From Gemmobacter lanyuensis (GTDB taxonomy: Bacteria; Pseudomonadota; Alphaproteobacteria; Rhodobacterales; Rhodobacteraceae), in NCBI RefSeq assembly GCF_014652355.1, contig NZ_BMYQ01000001.1, positions 804,180 to 868,179 on the forward strand: a stretch of 64,000 nt of DNA, given 5' to 3'. Under the pieces are notes generated by a model that worked only from the letters and a program-made list of their open reading frames with translations, made no database searches and was not told where the DNA came from. This document shows, one piece after another, positions 8,626 to 16,877 of this stretch. Numbering within the stretch: the stretch's first letter is position 1; every line of letters starts with the position of its first letter. The position numbers and the translations under genes are program-made.

Positions 8626-9521
8626 CCCAGCATCTCCACCATGACCGCGCCTGCGGCAATTGCCATCATCAGCGCGATCTGCACGCGCCCGACCTTTTCA
8701 CCCAGAACCCACCACCCGATCAAGGCGGCAAAAAGGGTCGAGGTCTCGCGCAGCACCGCCGCCTCGCCCACCTTGTCAAGCCGCGTGGCCAGCATGATCG
8801 ACCCGAAGCTGGCATAGGCGGTGAAGGCGCCCAGAAGGCCACGCTGCAGCAGGGGCAACACCCCTGCCACCCCGAGGCCCCGCCAGCGGCGGAAGGTCAG
8901 CGCGGGCATCAGCAGGCTGTCGATCACGAAGAACCAGGCCAGAAAGGTGAACGGGTCGGCGGTGGCGCGGATGCCATAGGCATCGAAGGTCGTGTAAGCC
9001 GCAACCAGAACCCCCGTCGCAGCCGCAAGCCAGAGCGCGGGCACCATCGTCTCGCGCCCCTGCTGCACATGGGCAAGGTTCCATACGGCAAAGCCCAGTA
9101 TCCCGCCCGACAGGCAGGCCACACCCAGCCACTGTCCCGGCGCGAAATGTTCGCCAAAGACCAGCCCCGACAGCACCACCGTCACCAGCGGCCCGGTGCC
9201 GCGCACCACCGGATAGACCACGGTAAACGCGCCCCGATCATAACAGGCCGCCTGCAAAAGCTTGTAGCCCGCATGGATCAGGAAGACGCCGCCGAAGATC
9301 GGCCACAGATGCGGCTCGGGCCAAGGCACCACGAACAGGGCAAAGGGCAGCGCGATCAGACCATAGGTTGCGTCAATCGCCGCGCGCGACAGCCAAGGGT
9401 CATGCCGCCCCTTCTGCAGCGCCCCGAAGAGCGCATGCAGCACCGCCGCGGCAAGGGCAAGCGCGAGGGCAAGGTCATGCCCCGCCTCGGTCCCCTCCAG
9501 CGCGCGGAGCCAGTCGCTCAC
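8622..9521 (-). CDS. EamA/DMT-family transporter
   Basis: 299 residues, ten hydrophobic helices in two EamA repeats, as in drug/metabolite exporters. The first repeat ends near GQWLGVACLSGGILGFAVW and the second near LFAALIGWWVLGEKVGR, whose VLGE motif is typical of these carriers. Substrate cannot be read from sequence. The start is a GTG at 9521 overlapping the ftsY stop (GTGA), and its stop overlaps the yciB start, so the three genes are translationally coupled. Confidence 0.88.
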   Translation of the reverse strand: MSDWLRALEGTEAGHDLALALALAAAVLHALFGALQKGRHDPWLSRAAIDATYGLIALPFALFVVPWPEPHLWPIFGGVFLIHAGYKLLQAACYDRGAFTVVYPVVRGTGPLVTVVLSGLVFGEHFAPGQWLGVACLSGGILGFAVWNLAHVQQGRETMVPALWLAAATGVLVAAYTTFDAYGIRATADPFTFLAWFFVIDSLLMPALTFRRWRGLGVAGVLPLLQRGLLGAFTAYASFGSIMLATRLDKVGEAAVLRETSTLFAALIGWWVLGEKVGRVQIALMMAIAAGAVMVEMLG

Positions 9522-10528
9522 TCGGCCAGACCCACCAGCGCGCGGGCGAAATCTTCGGGATCAAAGGGTTGCAGATCGTCGATCTGTTCACCCACCCCAA
9601 TCGCATGGATCGGCAGGCCGAACTTGTCGGCAAGGCTGACCAGAACCCCGCCCTTGGCGGTCCCGTCCAGCTTGGTCATCACCAGACCGGAAACATCCGC
9701 GATCTTGCGGAAGATTTCGACCTGCGCGACAGCGTTCTGCCCCGTCGTGGCATCCAGCACCAGAAGGGTGTTATGCGGCGCGGTTTCGTCCTTCTTGCGG
9801 ATCACGCGGACGATCTTGGCCAGCTCTTCCATCAGGTCGGCGCGGTTCTGCAACCGGCCCGCCGTGTCGATCAGCAGCAGATCGGCGCCGGTTTCCTGCG
9901 CGCGGGTCATAGCATCGAAGGCAAGGCTCGCCGGGTCCGATCCTTCGGGCGCAGTCAGGACCGGCACGCCCGCGCGGGTGCCCCAGATTTGCAGCTGTTC
10001 CACCGCCGCGGCGCGGAAGGTATCGCCCGCGGCGATCACCACCGATTTCCCCGCCGCCTTGAACTGCGCGGCAAGCTTGCCGATGGTCGTGGTCTTGCCC
10101 GACCCGTTCACGCCCACCACCAACACCACCTGCGGGCGTTTGGCATAAAGCGGCAAGGGGCGGGCCACGGGGGCCATGATGCGCGCGACCTCATCCGCAA
10201 GCGCGACCTTCAGCTCGGTCGCGCTGATGCGGCGGTCCATGCGGCCTTCCGCGATATTGGCGGCCACGCGCATGGCGGTATCGACGCCCATATCCGCCTC
10301 GATCAGCAGCTCTTCGAGGCTTTCGAGCATCGCGTCATCCAGCACGCGGCGCGGCTCATCCGCCTCGCTGCGTCCGAGGATGCGCCCGATCAGACCCGGC
10401 TTTCCCGCTTCGGCGGCAGGGGTGGGGGGGGTGGTATCCGGCGCCCCATCGACCAGCGCGTCCAGCGAACCGGCGATCTTGTCAGAGGACCGGAACATCC
10501 GGTCTTTCAGCTTCTTGAAAAAGGACAT
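9518..10528 (-). CDS. ftsY: Signal recognition particle receptor FtsY
   Basis: GTPase that docks SRP-ribosome complexes on the inner membrane for co-translational insertion. 336 residues: a short, weakly acidic A region, N domain (about 50-130) and G domain. P-loop GVNGSGKTTTIGKLA near residue 138, GDTFRAAAVEQL, LLIDTAGRLQ and TKLDGTAKGG, all SRP-GTPase specific. The compact A region is normal for alphaproteobacteria. First gene of a three-gene overlapping set; divergent from the AlkB-like gene. Confidence 0.97.
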   Translation of the reverse strand: MSFFKKLKDRMFRSSDKIAGSLDALVDGAPDTTPPTPAAEAGKPGLIGRILGRSEADEPRRVLDDAMLESLEELLIEADMGVDTAMRVAANIAEGRMDRRISATELKVALADEVARIMAPVARPLPLYAKRPQVVLVVGVNGSGKTTTIGKLAAQFKAAGKSVVIAAGDTFRAAAVEQLQIWGTRAGVPVLTAPEGSDPASLAFDAMTRAQETGADLLLIDTAGRLQNRADLMEELAKIVRVIRKKDETAPHNTLLVLDATTGQNAVAQVEIFRKIADVSGLVMTKLDGTAKGGVLVSLADKFGLPIHAIGVGEQIDDLQPFDPEDFARALVGLAE

Positions 10529-10675
10529 GGGGCCACCGGGTTCGGGTTTCCCTTTTCACCTAGTCGTTTCGGGCGCCGGATGGAAGGGCTTGGCCCGATT
10601 CGCGCGCGTGCTGTGCCCCATGCTGCGACAGTGGCGGGGCTGGCGGCGCGCGTGCGGGGTGCTAGACTGTGGCGC

Positions 10676-11737
10676 ATGCGTGGTTTTGTTCCTGTCCTGC
10701 CGGTGCCCCAGATGGTCCTCTTCGCCACGGCCGCAGTTGCGCCGCTGGTTCTTCTGTTGCTCGGGGTTGCCGCGGGCGGGGTTTGGGCGCTGGCGGGGCT
10801 GGCCTATATGGCAGGGCTGACGGCGCTTCTGGATCACCTGATCCGCCGCACCGCCCCCGATGCGCTCGAGGGTGCCGAATTTCCCGCCGCCGATCCCTTG
10901 CTGGCCGTGATCGGGCTGGGGCATCTGCTGGCCTTTCCGCTGGCAGTCTGGGCGATTGCGGGGGACAGCGGATTGCCGCTCTGGGTGCGGGGGCTGCTGT
11001 TTCTGGGCTTTGGCCAGTTCTTCGGGCAGGTGTCGAACCCCGCCGCGCATGAGCTGATCCATCGGGGTCAGCGCGGATTGTTTCGGCTGGGGGCGGCCGT
11101 CTATATCACCCTGCTGAACGGGCATCACACCTCGGCGCATCGGCTGGTGCATCACCGGCATGTCGCCACACCCGAAGACCCGAATTCGGCCCTTGCGGGG
11201 GAGAGTTTCTACCACTTCCTGCCCCGCGCCTATCTGGGCAGCTTCCGTGCCGGGAAACGGGCTGAGGATACGCGCCGCGCCCAGCGGGGCAAGGGGCCGC
11301 ATCCCTACGCGGTCTATCTGGGGGGGCAGGCACTGTGCCTTGGGCTGGGGTTCTTTCTGGCAGGCTGGGCGGGCGTCGCGGTCTGGGCGACGCTTGCGGC
11401 CTATGCCACCGTGCAGCTGATGCTGTCGGATTATGTGCAGCACTATGGATTGCGCCGCGCCCGGCTGGCGGATGGGCGCTATGCCCCGGTCGATGACCGG
11501 CACAGCTGGAACGCCCCGCACTGGTTTTCGTCGGGCGTGATGCTGAATGCGCCGCGTCATTCCGACCATCACGCCCATCCCGCGCGCCCCTACCCCGCCC
11601 TGCGCCTGCCCGCGCCCGGTCAGGCGCCCTGGCTGCCCTATTCCCTGCCGGTCTGCGCGGCGCTGGCGCTGGTGCCGCGGCTCTGGCGGCGGGTGATGGA
11701 CCCGCGCCTTGCCCGCTGGGCCGAACCGGCGGAATGA
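10676..11737 (+). CDS. AlkB-like di-iron membrane hydroxylase (fatty-acid-desaturase superfamily)
   Basis: 353 residues. The three histidine clusters of the membrane AlkB family are in order: HELIH (125-129), HRLVHHRH (155-162) and RHSDHH (294-299), with the AlkB-type VATPEDPNSA and QHYGL (255-259) motifs between hydrophobic helices. Such enzymes hydroxylate terminal alkyl groups with a rubredoxin electron donor. No rubredoxin or rubredoxin reductase gene lies nearby, and sequence alone does not show whether the substrate is an alkane, a fatty acid or a xylene-like compound. Start ATG 10676 is chosen because the membrane helix begins directly after it; the upstream open frame is antisense to ftsY. 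Confidence 0.85.
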   Translation: MRGFVPVLPVPQMVLFATAAVAPLVLLLLGVAAGGVWALAGLAYMAGLTALLDHLIRRTAPDALEGAEFPAADPLLAVIGLGHLLAFPLAVWAIAGDSGLPLWVRGLLFLGFGQFFGQVSNPAAHELIHRGQRGLFRLGAAVYITLLNGHHTSAHRLVHHRHVATPEDPNSALAGESFYHFLPRAYLGSFRAGKRAEDTRRAQRGKGPHPYAVYLGGQALCLGLGFFLAGWAGVAVWATLAAYATVQLMLSDYVQHYGLRRARLADGRYAPVDDRHSWNAPHWFSSGVMLNAPRHSDHHAHPARPYPALRLPAPGQAPWLPYSLPVCAALALVPRLWRRVMDPRLARWAEPAE

Positions 11738-11840
11738 CGCGCGGCAGATGCCGCCCTGACGGAGGGGCTGGAAAGACCGCCTTTCGTCTGGCAGTCTGAT
11801 CATTGGGCCGTCGTCTGACCGCCCCCGGACGGAGAGATGG

Positions 11841-12278
11841 ATGTATCCTGCGTTTGCCCTTGCCCCCCCGGCCCTTGCCCCTGTGGCAGTGCTGACGGTT
11901 GCCCTTGCCGTGATGGCGGTCGGCCCCGCCAGCGCGCGCGAGCGCATGTCCGGCGCCGAGTTCGAGGCCTATGCCACAGGCAAAACCCTGACCTACGGCA
12001 TGGCTGGCCAGATCTTCGGGACCGAACAATACCTGCCGGGACGGCGGGTGCGATGGGCCTTTACCGAATCGGCCTGCCGCATCGGCCATTGGTATGAGGC
12101 CAATGGTCTGATCTGCTTTGTCTATGAAGACCGCAACCGGCCGCAGTGCTGGGAATTCTGGAAGGATGGCGGGGGCCTGCGCGCCCGCTTTGCCGGGGAT
12201 CCCAATGGCACCGAACTGAGCGAGGTGCAGCAAAGCCAGGGGCCACTTTCCTGCCCCGGCCCAGACGTGGGGGTCTGA
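11841..12278 (+). CDS. Secreted four-cysteine protein, copy 1
   Basis: 145 residues, family not recognised. A hydrophobic N terminus (residues about 8-33) ending PASARE predicts export. The mature part has four cysteines (SACRIG, GLICFV, PQCWEF, PLSCPG) and the core GAEFEAYATGKTLTYG ... GTEQYLPGRRVRW. The next gene encodes a clear paralogue with all four cysteines and these motifs kept. A GGAGAG ribosome site lies 5 bp before the ATG at 11841. Function unknown; two disulfides in the periplasm are inferred. Confidence 0.75.
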   Translation: MYPAFALAPPALAPVAVLTVALAVMAVGPASARERMSGAEFEAYATGKTLTYGMAGQIFGTEQYLPGRRVRWAFTESACRIGHWYEANGLICFVYEDRNRPQCWEFWKDGGGLRARFAGDPNGTELSEVQQSQGPLSCPGPDVGV

Positions 12279-12279
12279 C

Positions 12280-12681
12280 ATGGGGCGCCACGGCCTTGCC
12301 GTTGCTGTTGCGCTGATCGCCGCACCGCTTTGGGCGCAGGATGGCGGGCGACCGATCTCTGCCGCTGAATTCGAGGCGATGACCACAGGCCATGTGATGA
12401 CCCATGCCGAACAGGGCAAGGTCTATGGCGCAGAGGAATATCTGCCCGGCCGCCGGGTGATCTGGAAAGATGCCGACGGCTGTCTTTCCGGCCAGTGGCA
12501 GGAAAGCGGCGGGCTGATCTGTTTTGCCTATGACGGCAGCGCCGACCGCTGGTGCTGGTCCTATGTCCGGCAGAGCGACGGGCTGATTGCGCGGTTGCAG
12601 GGCGATGCCAAAGCCCCGCAGGTCGAGCTGCGCCCGACCTCGCCACCCCTCTCCTGCCCGGTCGAGCTGCCTGCGGCCTGA
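12280..12681 (+). CDS. Secreted four-cysteine protein, copy 2
   Basis: 133 residues; starts one base after copy 1 stops, so the two are surely co-transcribed. Signal peptide about residues 1-19 (ending APLWAQ). Shares with copy 1 the motifs SAAEFEAMTTGHVM, YLPGRRVIW, GGLICFAY, WCWSY, GLIARLQGD and PLSCP, with all four cysteines aligned. This is an old tandem duplication, since the copies differ at most other positions. The stop lies 4 bp from the convergent xseA stop. Confidence 0.75.
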   Translation: MGRHGLAVAVALIAAPLWAQDGGRPISAAEFEAMTTGHVMTHAEQGKVYGAEEYLPGRRVIWKDADGCLSGQWQESGGLICFAYDGSADRWCWSYVRQSDGLIARLQGDAKAPQVELRPTSPPLSCPVELPAA

Positions 12682-12685
12682 TCCG

Positions 12686-14302
12686 TCAGAACAGACTGCC
12701 CTGCCCGCCTGCGGGATCCTCGCCTTTCGGACGGGCGCGCGCGGCGGATTTCGCGGGTTTTGGCGCCGGATCGGCAGTGGGCGCGTCGTCCTCGGGCTGC
12801 ACCCAAACCGAACCGTCGCGGAACTGCACGGCAAAGCGGGCGGTCGTTGCCGCCAATGCGGCATCGGTGATGACCGTATCATCCGCGCCGCGCACCACGG
12901 CATAGCCGCGTTTGAGCGTTTCCTGATAGCCCAGCGTCAGGCGCATCCGGTCCAGCCCGTCGAGCCGGTCCGCAAGCTGCGTCAACCGGCGATGGGGTGC
13001 GGCCTCGAGCCGATCGGACAGCAGGGCCAGACGGTCGCGCCCGTTGGCCGCATCGCGCGCAGCATCCCCCAGAAGCCGGGTCAGCGCCGGAGCAAGGCGC
13101 GAGGCCCATTTGTCGAGATTGGCATGGGCGCGTTCCAGCCGCCGCTCTTGCCCCGTCACAAGACGCTGGCTTGATGCGGCCAAACCATCGTTGCGGCGGC
13201 GGATCAGGGCGCGCAGCGCCTCGGGCGAAAGGCGGGCGGCGCGGGCCTCATGCGCGGCGCGTTTGCGCGCAACGGCAAGGGTCAGCGCGCCACCAAGCCG
13301 CTGCACCGCCGCATCCTGGCGTTGGCGCGGGCTGGCCAGCAGCGCGTCAAGGCGCGGCAGCGCCCGGCCCAGATCGCGCAAGCGCTGCCCACGCAGGCCG
13401 ATGCCCCGGGCAATGCCCCCGGCCATGCGCGCGCCCATGGCATCCAGCGCGGCGAGCAGGTCAAGCCGCACCGGCACGGCCATTTCCGCGGCGGCGGTCG
13501 GCGTGGGCGCGCGGCGGTCAGCGGCAAAGTCGATCAGCGTGGTATCGGTTTCATGGCCCACCGCCGAAATCAGCGGGATCTGGCTTGCCGCGGCGGCGCG
13601 GACGACGATTTCTTCGTTGAAGCCCCAAAGGTCTTCAAGGCTGCCGCCGCCCCGCGCGACGATCAGAAGATCGGGGCGGGGAATCGGGCCGCCGGGTTCG
13701 ATGGCATTGAAGCCGCGAATGGCCGCCGCAACCTCGGCCGCGCAGGCCTGCCCCTGCACCGCCACCGGCCAGATCAGCACATGGCGCGGAAAACGGTCGC
13801 GCAGGCGATGGAGGATATCGCGGATCACCGCGCCCGAGGGCGAGGTGACAACACCGATGACGCGCGGCAGATAGGGAATAACTTTCTTCCGCGCGGGATC
13901 GAACAGGCCCTCGGCCTGCAGGGCGGCGCGGCGTTTTTCCAGCATGGCCATGAGCGCGCCGGCCCCCGCCGGTGCCACGTCATCGACGATGAGCTGATAT
14001 TTCGACTGGCCCGGAAAGGTGGTCATGCGGCCGGTGGCCACGACCTCCATCCCCTCTTCGGGGCGGACCTGCATGCGCGCGACCTGGCCTTTCCAGCTGA
14101 TGGCGGCGATGACGCTGCGGTCATCCTTGAGGTCGAAATAGAGATGCCCCGAGGCCGGGCGGCTGACGCGGCCCACCTCGCCCCGGACGCGCACAAGGCC
14201 GAATTCGCCTTCGATCACGCGTTTGACCGCGCCCGAAAGCTCGGACACGGTGAATTCGGGCTGGTTCGAGGCGGGGGTCGGGTCTTCGAAGAGGTCCATC
14301 AT
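12686..14302 (-). CDS. xseA: Exodeoxyribonuclease VII large subunit
   Basis: Large subunit of ExoVII, which with XseB digests single-stranded DNA to acid-soluble oligonucleotides. About 538 residues: OB-fold N-terminal domain (FTVSELSGAVKRVIEGEFG, YFDLKDDRSVI), the catalytic core (VIGVVTSPSGAVIRDILHRL, RGGGSLEDLWGFNEE, SAVGHETDTTLIDFAADRRAPTP) and a long helical C-terminal region. I start it at the ATG pair at 14302/14299 (MMDLFEDP) because longer versions run through the repeat element upstream. A C-terminal basic tail follows the usual family end. Divergent from purD, a common pairing in Rhodobacterales. Confidence 0.93.
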   Translation of the reverse strand: MMDLFEDPTPASNQPEFTVSELSGAVKRVIEGEFGLVRVRGEVGRVSRPASGHLYFDLKDDRSVIAAISWKGQVARMQVRPEEGMEVVATGRMTTFPGQSKYQLIVDDVAPAGAGALMAMLEKRRAALQAEGLFDPARKKVIPYLPRVIGVVTSPSGAVIRDILHRLRDRFPRHVLIWPVAVQGQACAAEVAAAIRGFNAIEPGGPIPRPDLLIVARGGGSLEDLWGFNEEIVVRAAAASQIPLISAVGHETDTTLIDFAADRRAPTPTAAAEMAVPVRLDLLAALDAMGARMAGGIARGIGLRGQRLRDLGRALPRLDALLASPRQRQDAAVQRLGGALTLAVARKRAAHEARAARLSPEALRALIRRRNDGLAASSQRLVTGQERRLERAHANLDKWASRLAPALTRLLGDAARDAANGRDRLALLSDRLEAAPHRRLTQLADRLDGLDRMRLTLGYQETLKRGYAVVRGADDTVITDAALAATTARFAVQFRDGSVWVQPEDDAPTADPAPKPAKSAARARPKGEDPAGGQGSLF

Positions 14303-14339
14303 TCGTTCATGCCAAAGCGGCGGCGGCGGGGCAAGAGGC

Positions 14340-14407
14340 AGGGGGCGCTCGCGCCCCCTCTGGCCTGGCGGCCATTCACCCCCTGAGGATATTTCGACAA
14401 CGGGAAG
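14340..14407 (+). repeat. Dispersed hairpin repeat, copy 1
   Basis: Hairpin AGGGGGCGC/GCGCCCCCT, second hairpin TGGCC/GGCCA, then core CACCCCCTGAGGATATTT and tail CGACAACGGGAAG. Same design as the copies near 15.8, 34.5 (two) and 63.1 kb. Unlike the others it lies upstream of both flanking genes (xseA and purD), so it is not simply a gene-end terminator. Confidence 0.75.
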
Positions 14408-14505
14408 GGGGAAGGGGCGCGGCAGCTGGCATCGGTGCTTGCAAGACGGGGTAGGCGCCCCTATGACGCGCGCAATCACACGCATCGTCATTTCGGGGTC
14501 AGCGC

Positions 14506-15768
14506 ATGAATATTCTCATTCTCGGCAGCGGCGGGCGCGAACATGCGCTGGCCTGGGCAGTGAGCCAGAACCCCAAATGCGACCGGCTGATCGTGGCGCC
14601 GGGGAATGCCGGGATCGCCCAGCTGGCGGAATGCGCGCTGATCGACATTCTGAGCGGGGCGGCGGTGGTGGCCTTTTGCGAGGAGCATGCGATCGATTTC
14701 GTGATCGTGGGGCCGGAGGCGCCCTTGGCGGCCGGGGTGGCGGATGCCTGCCGGGCGGCGGGGATCCTGACCTTCGGACCGAGTGCGGCGGCGGCGCGGC
14801 TGGAGGCCTCGAAAGGGTTCACCAAGGAAATCTGTGATGCCTGCGGAGCGCCGACGGCGGGCTATGCGCGCTTTACCGAAGCGGGGCCGGCCAAGGCCCA
14901 TGTACGCGCCGAGGGCGCGCCCATCGTGGTGAAGGCTGATGGTCTGGCCGCGGGCAAGGGCGTGATCGTCGCCATGACCGAGGACGAGGCGCTGGCCGCC
15001 ATCGACGACATGTTTGGCGGCGAATTCGGTGCGGCCGGGGCCGAGGTGGTGATCGAGGAGTTCATGGAGGGGGAAGAGGCGAGCTTCTTCATCCTGACCG
15101 ACGGGACGGATGCGCTGGCCGTGGGGACGGCGCAGGACCACAAGCGCGTGGGGGATGGCGATACCGGGCCAAACACCGGGGGCATGGGGGCCTATAGCCC
15201 GGCCCCGGTTCTGACCGATGCCATCGCGCAGGCGGCGCTGGACGAGATCGTGCTGCCGACCATCCGCGAGATGGCGCGGCGCGGCACGCCCTATCAGGGG
15301 GTGCTTTATGCCGGGCTGATGATCAAGGACGGCAAGGCGCGGCTGGTGGAATACAACTGCCGCTTTGGCGATCCGGAATGCCAGGTGTTGATGATGCGGC
15401 TGGGGGCGCAGGCGCTTGACCTGCTGCAGGCCTGTGCCGAGGGTCGGCTGGCCGAGATGCGTGTCACCTGGGCCGAGGATCATGCCGTGACGGTGGTCAT
15501 GGCGGCGCGGGGGTATCCGGGAGCTTATGTGAAGGGCACGGCGATCCGCGGGTTGGAGGCGCTGCCCGAGGACAGCCGCAATATGGTGTTCCATGCCGGG
15601 ACGGCTGCCAAGGATGGCGCGATTGTGGCGACCGGGGGGCGGGTGCTGAACGTGACGGCGCGGGGCGAGACGCTGGCCGAGGCGCAGGCGCGGGCCTATG
15701 CGATGGTGGATGCGATCGATTGGCCGGAAGGGTTCTGCCGGCGCGATATCGGGTGGCGTGCGCTGTAA
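14506..15768 (+). CDS. purD: Phosphoribosylamine--glycine ligase
   Basis: GAR synthetase: joins glycine to 5-phosphoribosylamine with ATP in purine biosynthesis. 420 residues, the usual length. ATP-grasp enzyme with N-terminal [11 protein letters not shown], the loop PGNAGIAQ, central [13 protein letters not shown] and the metal-binding [10 protein letters not shown] motif. Start ATG 14506 matches the family N terminus ([15 protein letters not shown]). A copy of the dispersed repeat lies upstream, another with a strong hairpin follows its stop and may serve as terminator. Confidence 0.97.
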   Translation: MNILILGSGGREHALAWAVSQNPKCDRLIVAPGNAGIAQLAECALIDILSGAAVVAFCEEHAIDFVIVGPEAPLAAGVADACRAAGILTFGPSAAAARLEASKGFTKEICDACGAPTAGYARFTEAGPAKAHVRAEGAPIVVKADGLAAGKGVIVAMTEDEALAAIDDMFGGEFGAAGAEVVIEEFMEGEEASFFILTDGTDALAVGTAQDHKRVGDGDTGPNTGGMGAYSPAPVLTDAIAQAALDEIVLPTIREMARRGTPYQGVLYAGLMIKDGKARLVEYNCRFGDPECQVLMMRLGAQALDLLQACAEGRLAEMRVTWAEDHAVTVVMAARGYPGAYVKGTAIRGLEALPEDSRNMVFHAGTAAKDGAIVATGGRVLNVTARGETLAEAQARAYAMVDAIDWPEGFCRRDIGWRAL

Positions 15769-15781
15769 TCCGGGCGTTGCA

Positions 15782-15831
15782 GCGGGGGCTCTCTGCCCCC
15801 GCACCCCCGAGGATATTTCGGGACAGAAAAT
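15782..15831 (+). repeat. Dispersed hairpin repeat, copy 2
   Basis: Hairpin GCGGGGGC, loop TCTCT, GCCCCCGC; then ACCCCCGAGGATATTT and tail CGGGACAGAAAAT. Placed 14 bp after the purD stop, so it may end the purD transcript, although no U tract directly follows the stem. Confidence 0.75.
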
Positions 15832-15868
15832 CGGCGCCGGGGTTTCGGGCGTATAAGGGGCGGGCGGC

Positions 15869-16759
15869 ATGATCATTCGGGACAAGCCGGGCATATTGCA
15901 GCTGCTCTTTGCGGTGCGCGGGTCGGTCTTGCCGCATATCGCGCTGGAGCTGACGGTTGTAGCGGGGCTTTCGGTGCTGCTGGTAGTGGTCGACCGGCAT
16001 CTGCTGGCGCTGCCGCATGTGAGCGCGCAGCCCTTCGCGCTGTTCGGGGTGGCGCTGTCGCTGTTTCTGGGGTTCCGCAACAACGCGGCCTATGATCGCT
16101 GGTGGGAGGCGCGCAAACTCTGGGGTGGGTTGCTGGCGGATGCGCGCAGTCTGGCGCGCGAGGCCGAGGTCTTTCTGCCGGAGGCGGCGGACCGTCACGG
16201 GTTGCTGCGGGGGATGGTGGCCTTTCTGCATCTGCATCGCTGCCAGTTGCGGGGATTGGCGCCCGACGAGGTGACGCGGGCGCGGGTTGCCGCGGCAGGG
16301 CTGGAGGTTCCGGGCGTTGAGGCGGCGCTGACGCAGATCAGCGGGCGGGTGGCTGCGGCCTATCGCGCCGGGCGTCTGGACGGGTTCGGGGCGCGGACGA
16401 TTTCAACCCGGCTGACAGGCATCGGGTTGGCGCAGGCGGGGTGCGAGCGCATCCGGGCCACGCCCCTGCCCTATGTCTATTCGTTGCTCGTGTTCCGCAC
16501 CACCTGGCTTTATGTGCTGCTCTTGCCTTTGGCGTTGCTGGAAAATTCGGGCTGGATGACACCTGTCTTCACGGTGATCGTGGCCTATACGTTTTTCGGG
16601 CTGGCCGAGGTGACCGAGGAACTGGCCCATCCCTTTGGTGCGACGGCCAATGCCCTGCCGCTGGACGCGATCTGCCGGGCGGTCGAGATCAGCTTGGCCC
16701 CCCATTTGGGTGAGGAAGCGCCGCCCCCGCTGCTGCCGGTAAACTTTCGTCTGGATTGA
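15869..16759 (+). CDS. Bestrophin-like (UPF0187) membrane channel protein
   Basis: 296 residues, bacterial bestrophin family. N-terminal MIIRDKPGILQLLF, two helices (ELTVVAGLSVLLVVV; FALFGVALSLFLGFRNNAAYDRWWEARKLWG), then a soluble helical region and a second membrane pair near residues 208-250. The FLGFRNNAAYDRWWEAR signature is characteristic. Bacterial members form pentameric ion channels (sodium in the Klebsiella protein); the ion here is unknown. Confidence 0.88.
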   Translation: MIIRDKPGILQLLFAVRGSVLPHIALELTVVAGLSVLLVVVDRHLLALPHVSAQPFALFGVALSLFLGFRNNAAYDRWWEARKLWGGLLADARSLAREAEVFLPEAADRHGLLRGMVAFLHLHRCQLRGLAPDEVTRARVAAAGLEVPGVEAALTQISGRVAAAYRAGRLDGFGARTISTRLTGIGLAQAGCERIRATPLPYVYSLLVFRTTWLYVLLLPLALLENSGWMTPVFTVIVAYTFFGLAEVTEELAHPFGATANALPLDAICRAVEISLAPHLGEEAPPPLLPVNFRLD

Positions 16760-16816
16760 AACGCTTGGTGGCGCGACCCGGCGTCTCTTCCCGCGCAAGA
16801 CTGCCCCAAGCACCGC

Positions 16817-16844
16817 TTGCATCCCCCCCCGCTTCTGCTATGGA
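16817..16844 (+). promoter_or_regulatory. Possible lysC promoter
   Basis: TTGCAT (16817-16822), 16-bp spacer, TATGGA (16839-16844), 33 bp before the lysC start. Weak match; a C run fills half of the spacer. Confidence 0.35.
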
Positions 16845-16877
16845 ACGCGCGGTTTGATGGGCTTACGGGGGGGCGAC

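Noticed and set aside
12686-14491. Longer xseA start at 14491
   Set aside because: It would translate the dispersed repeat and run almost to the purD start; the family N terminus begins at 14302/14299.
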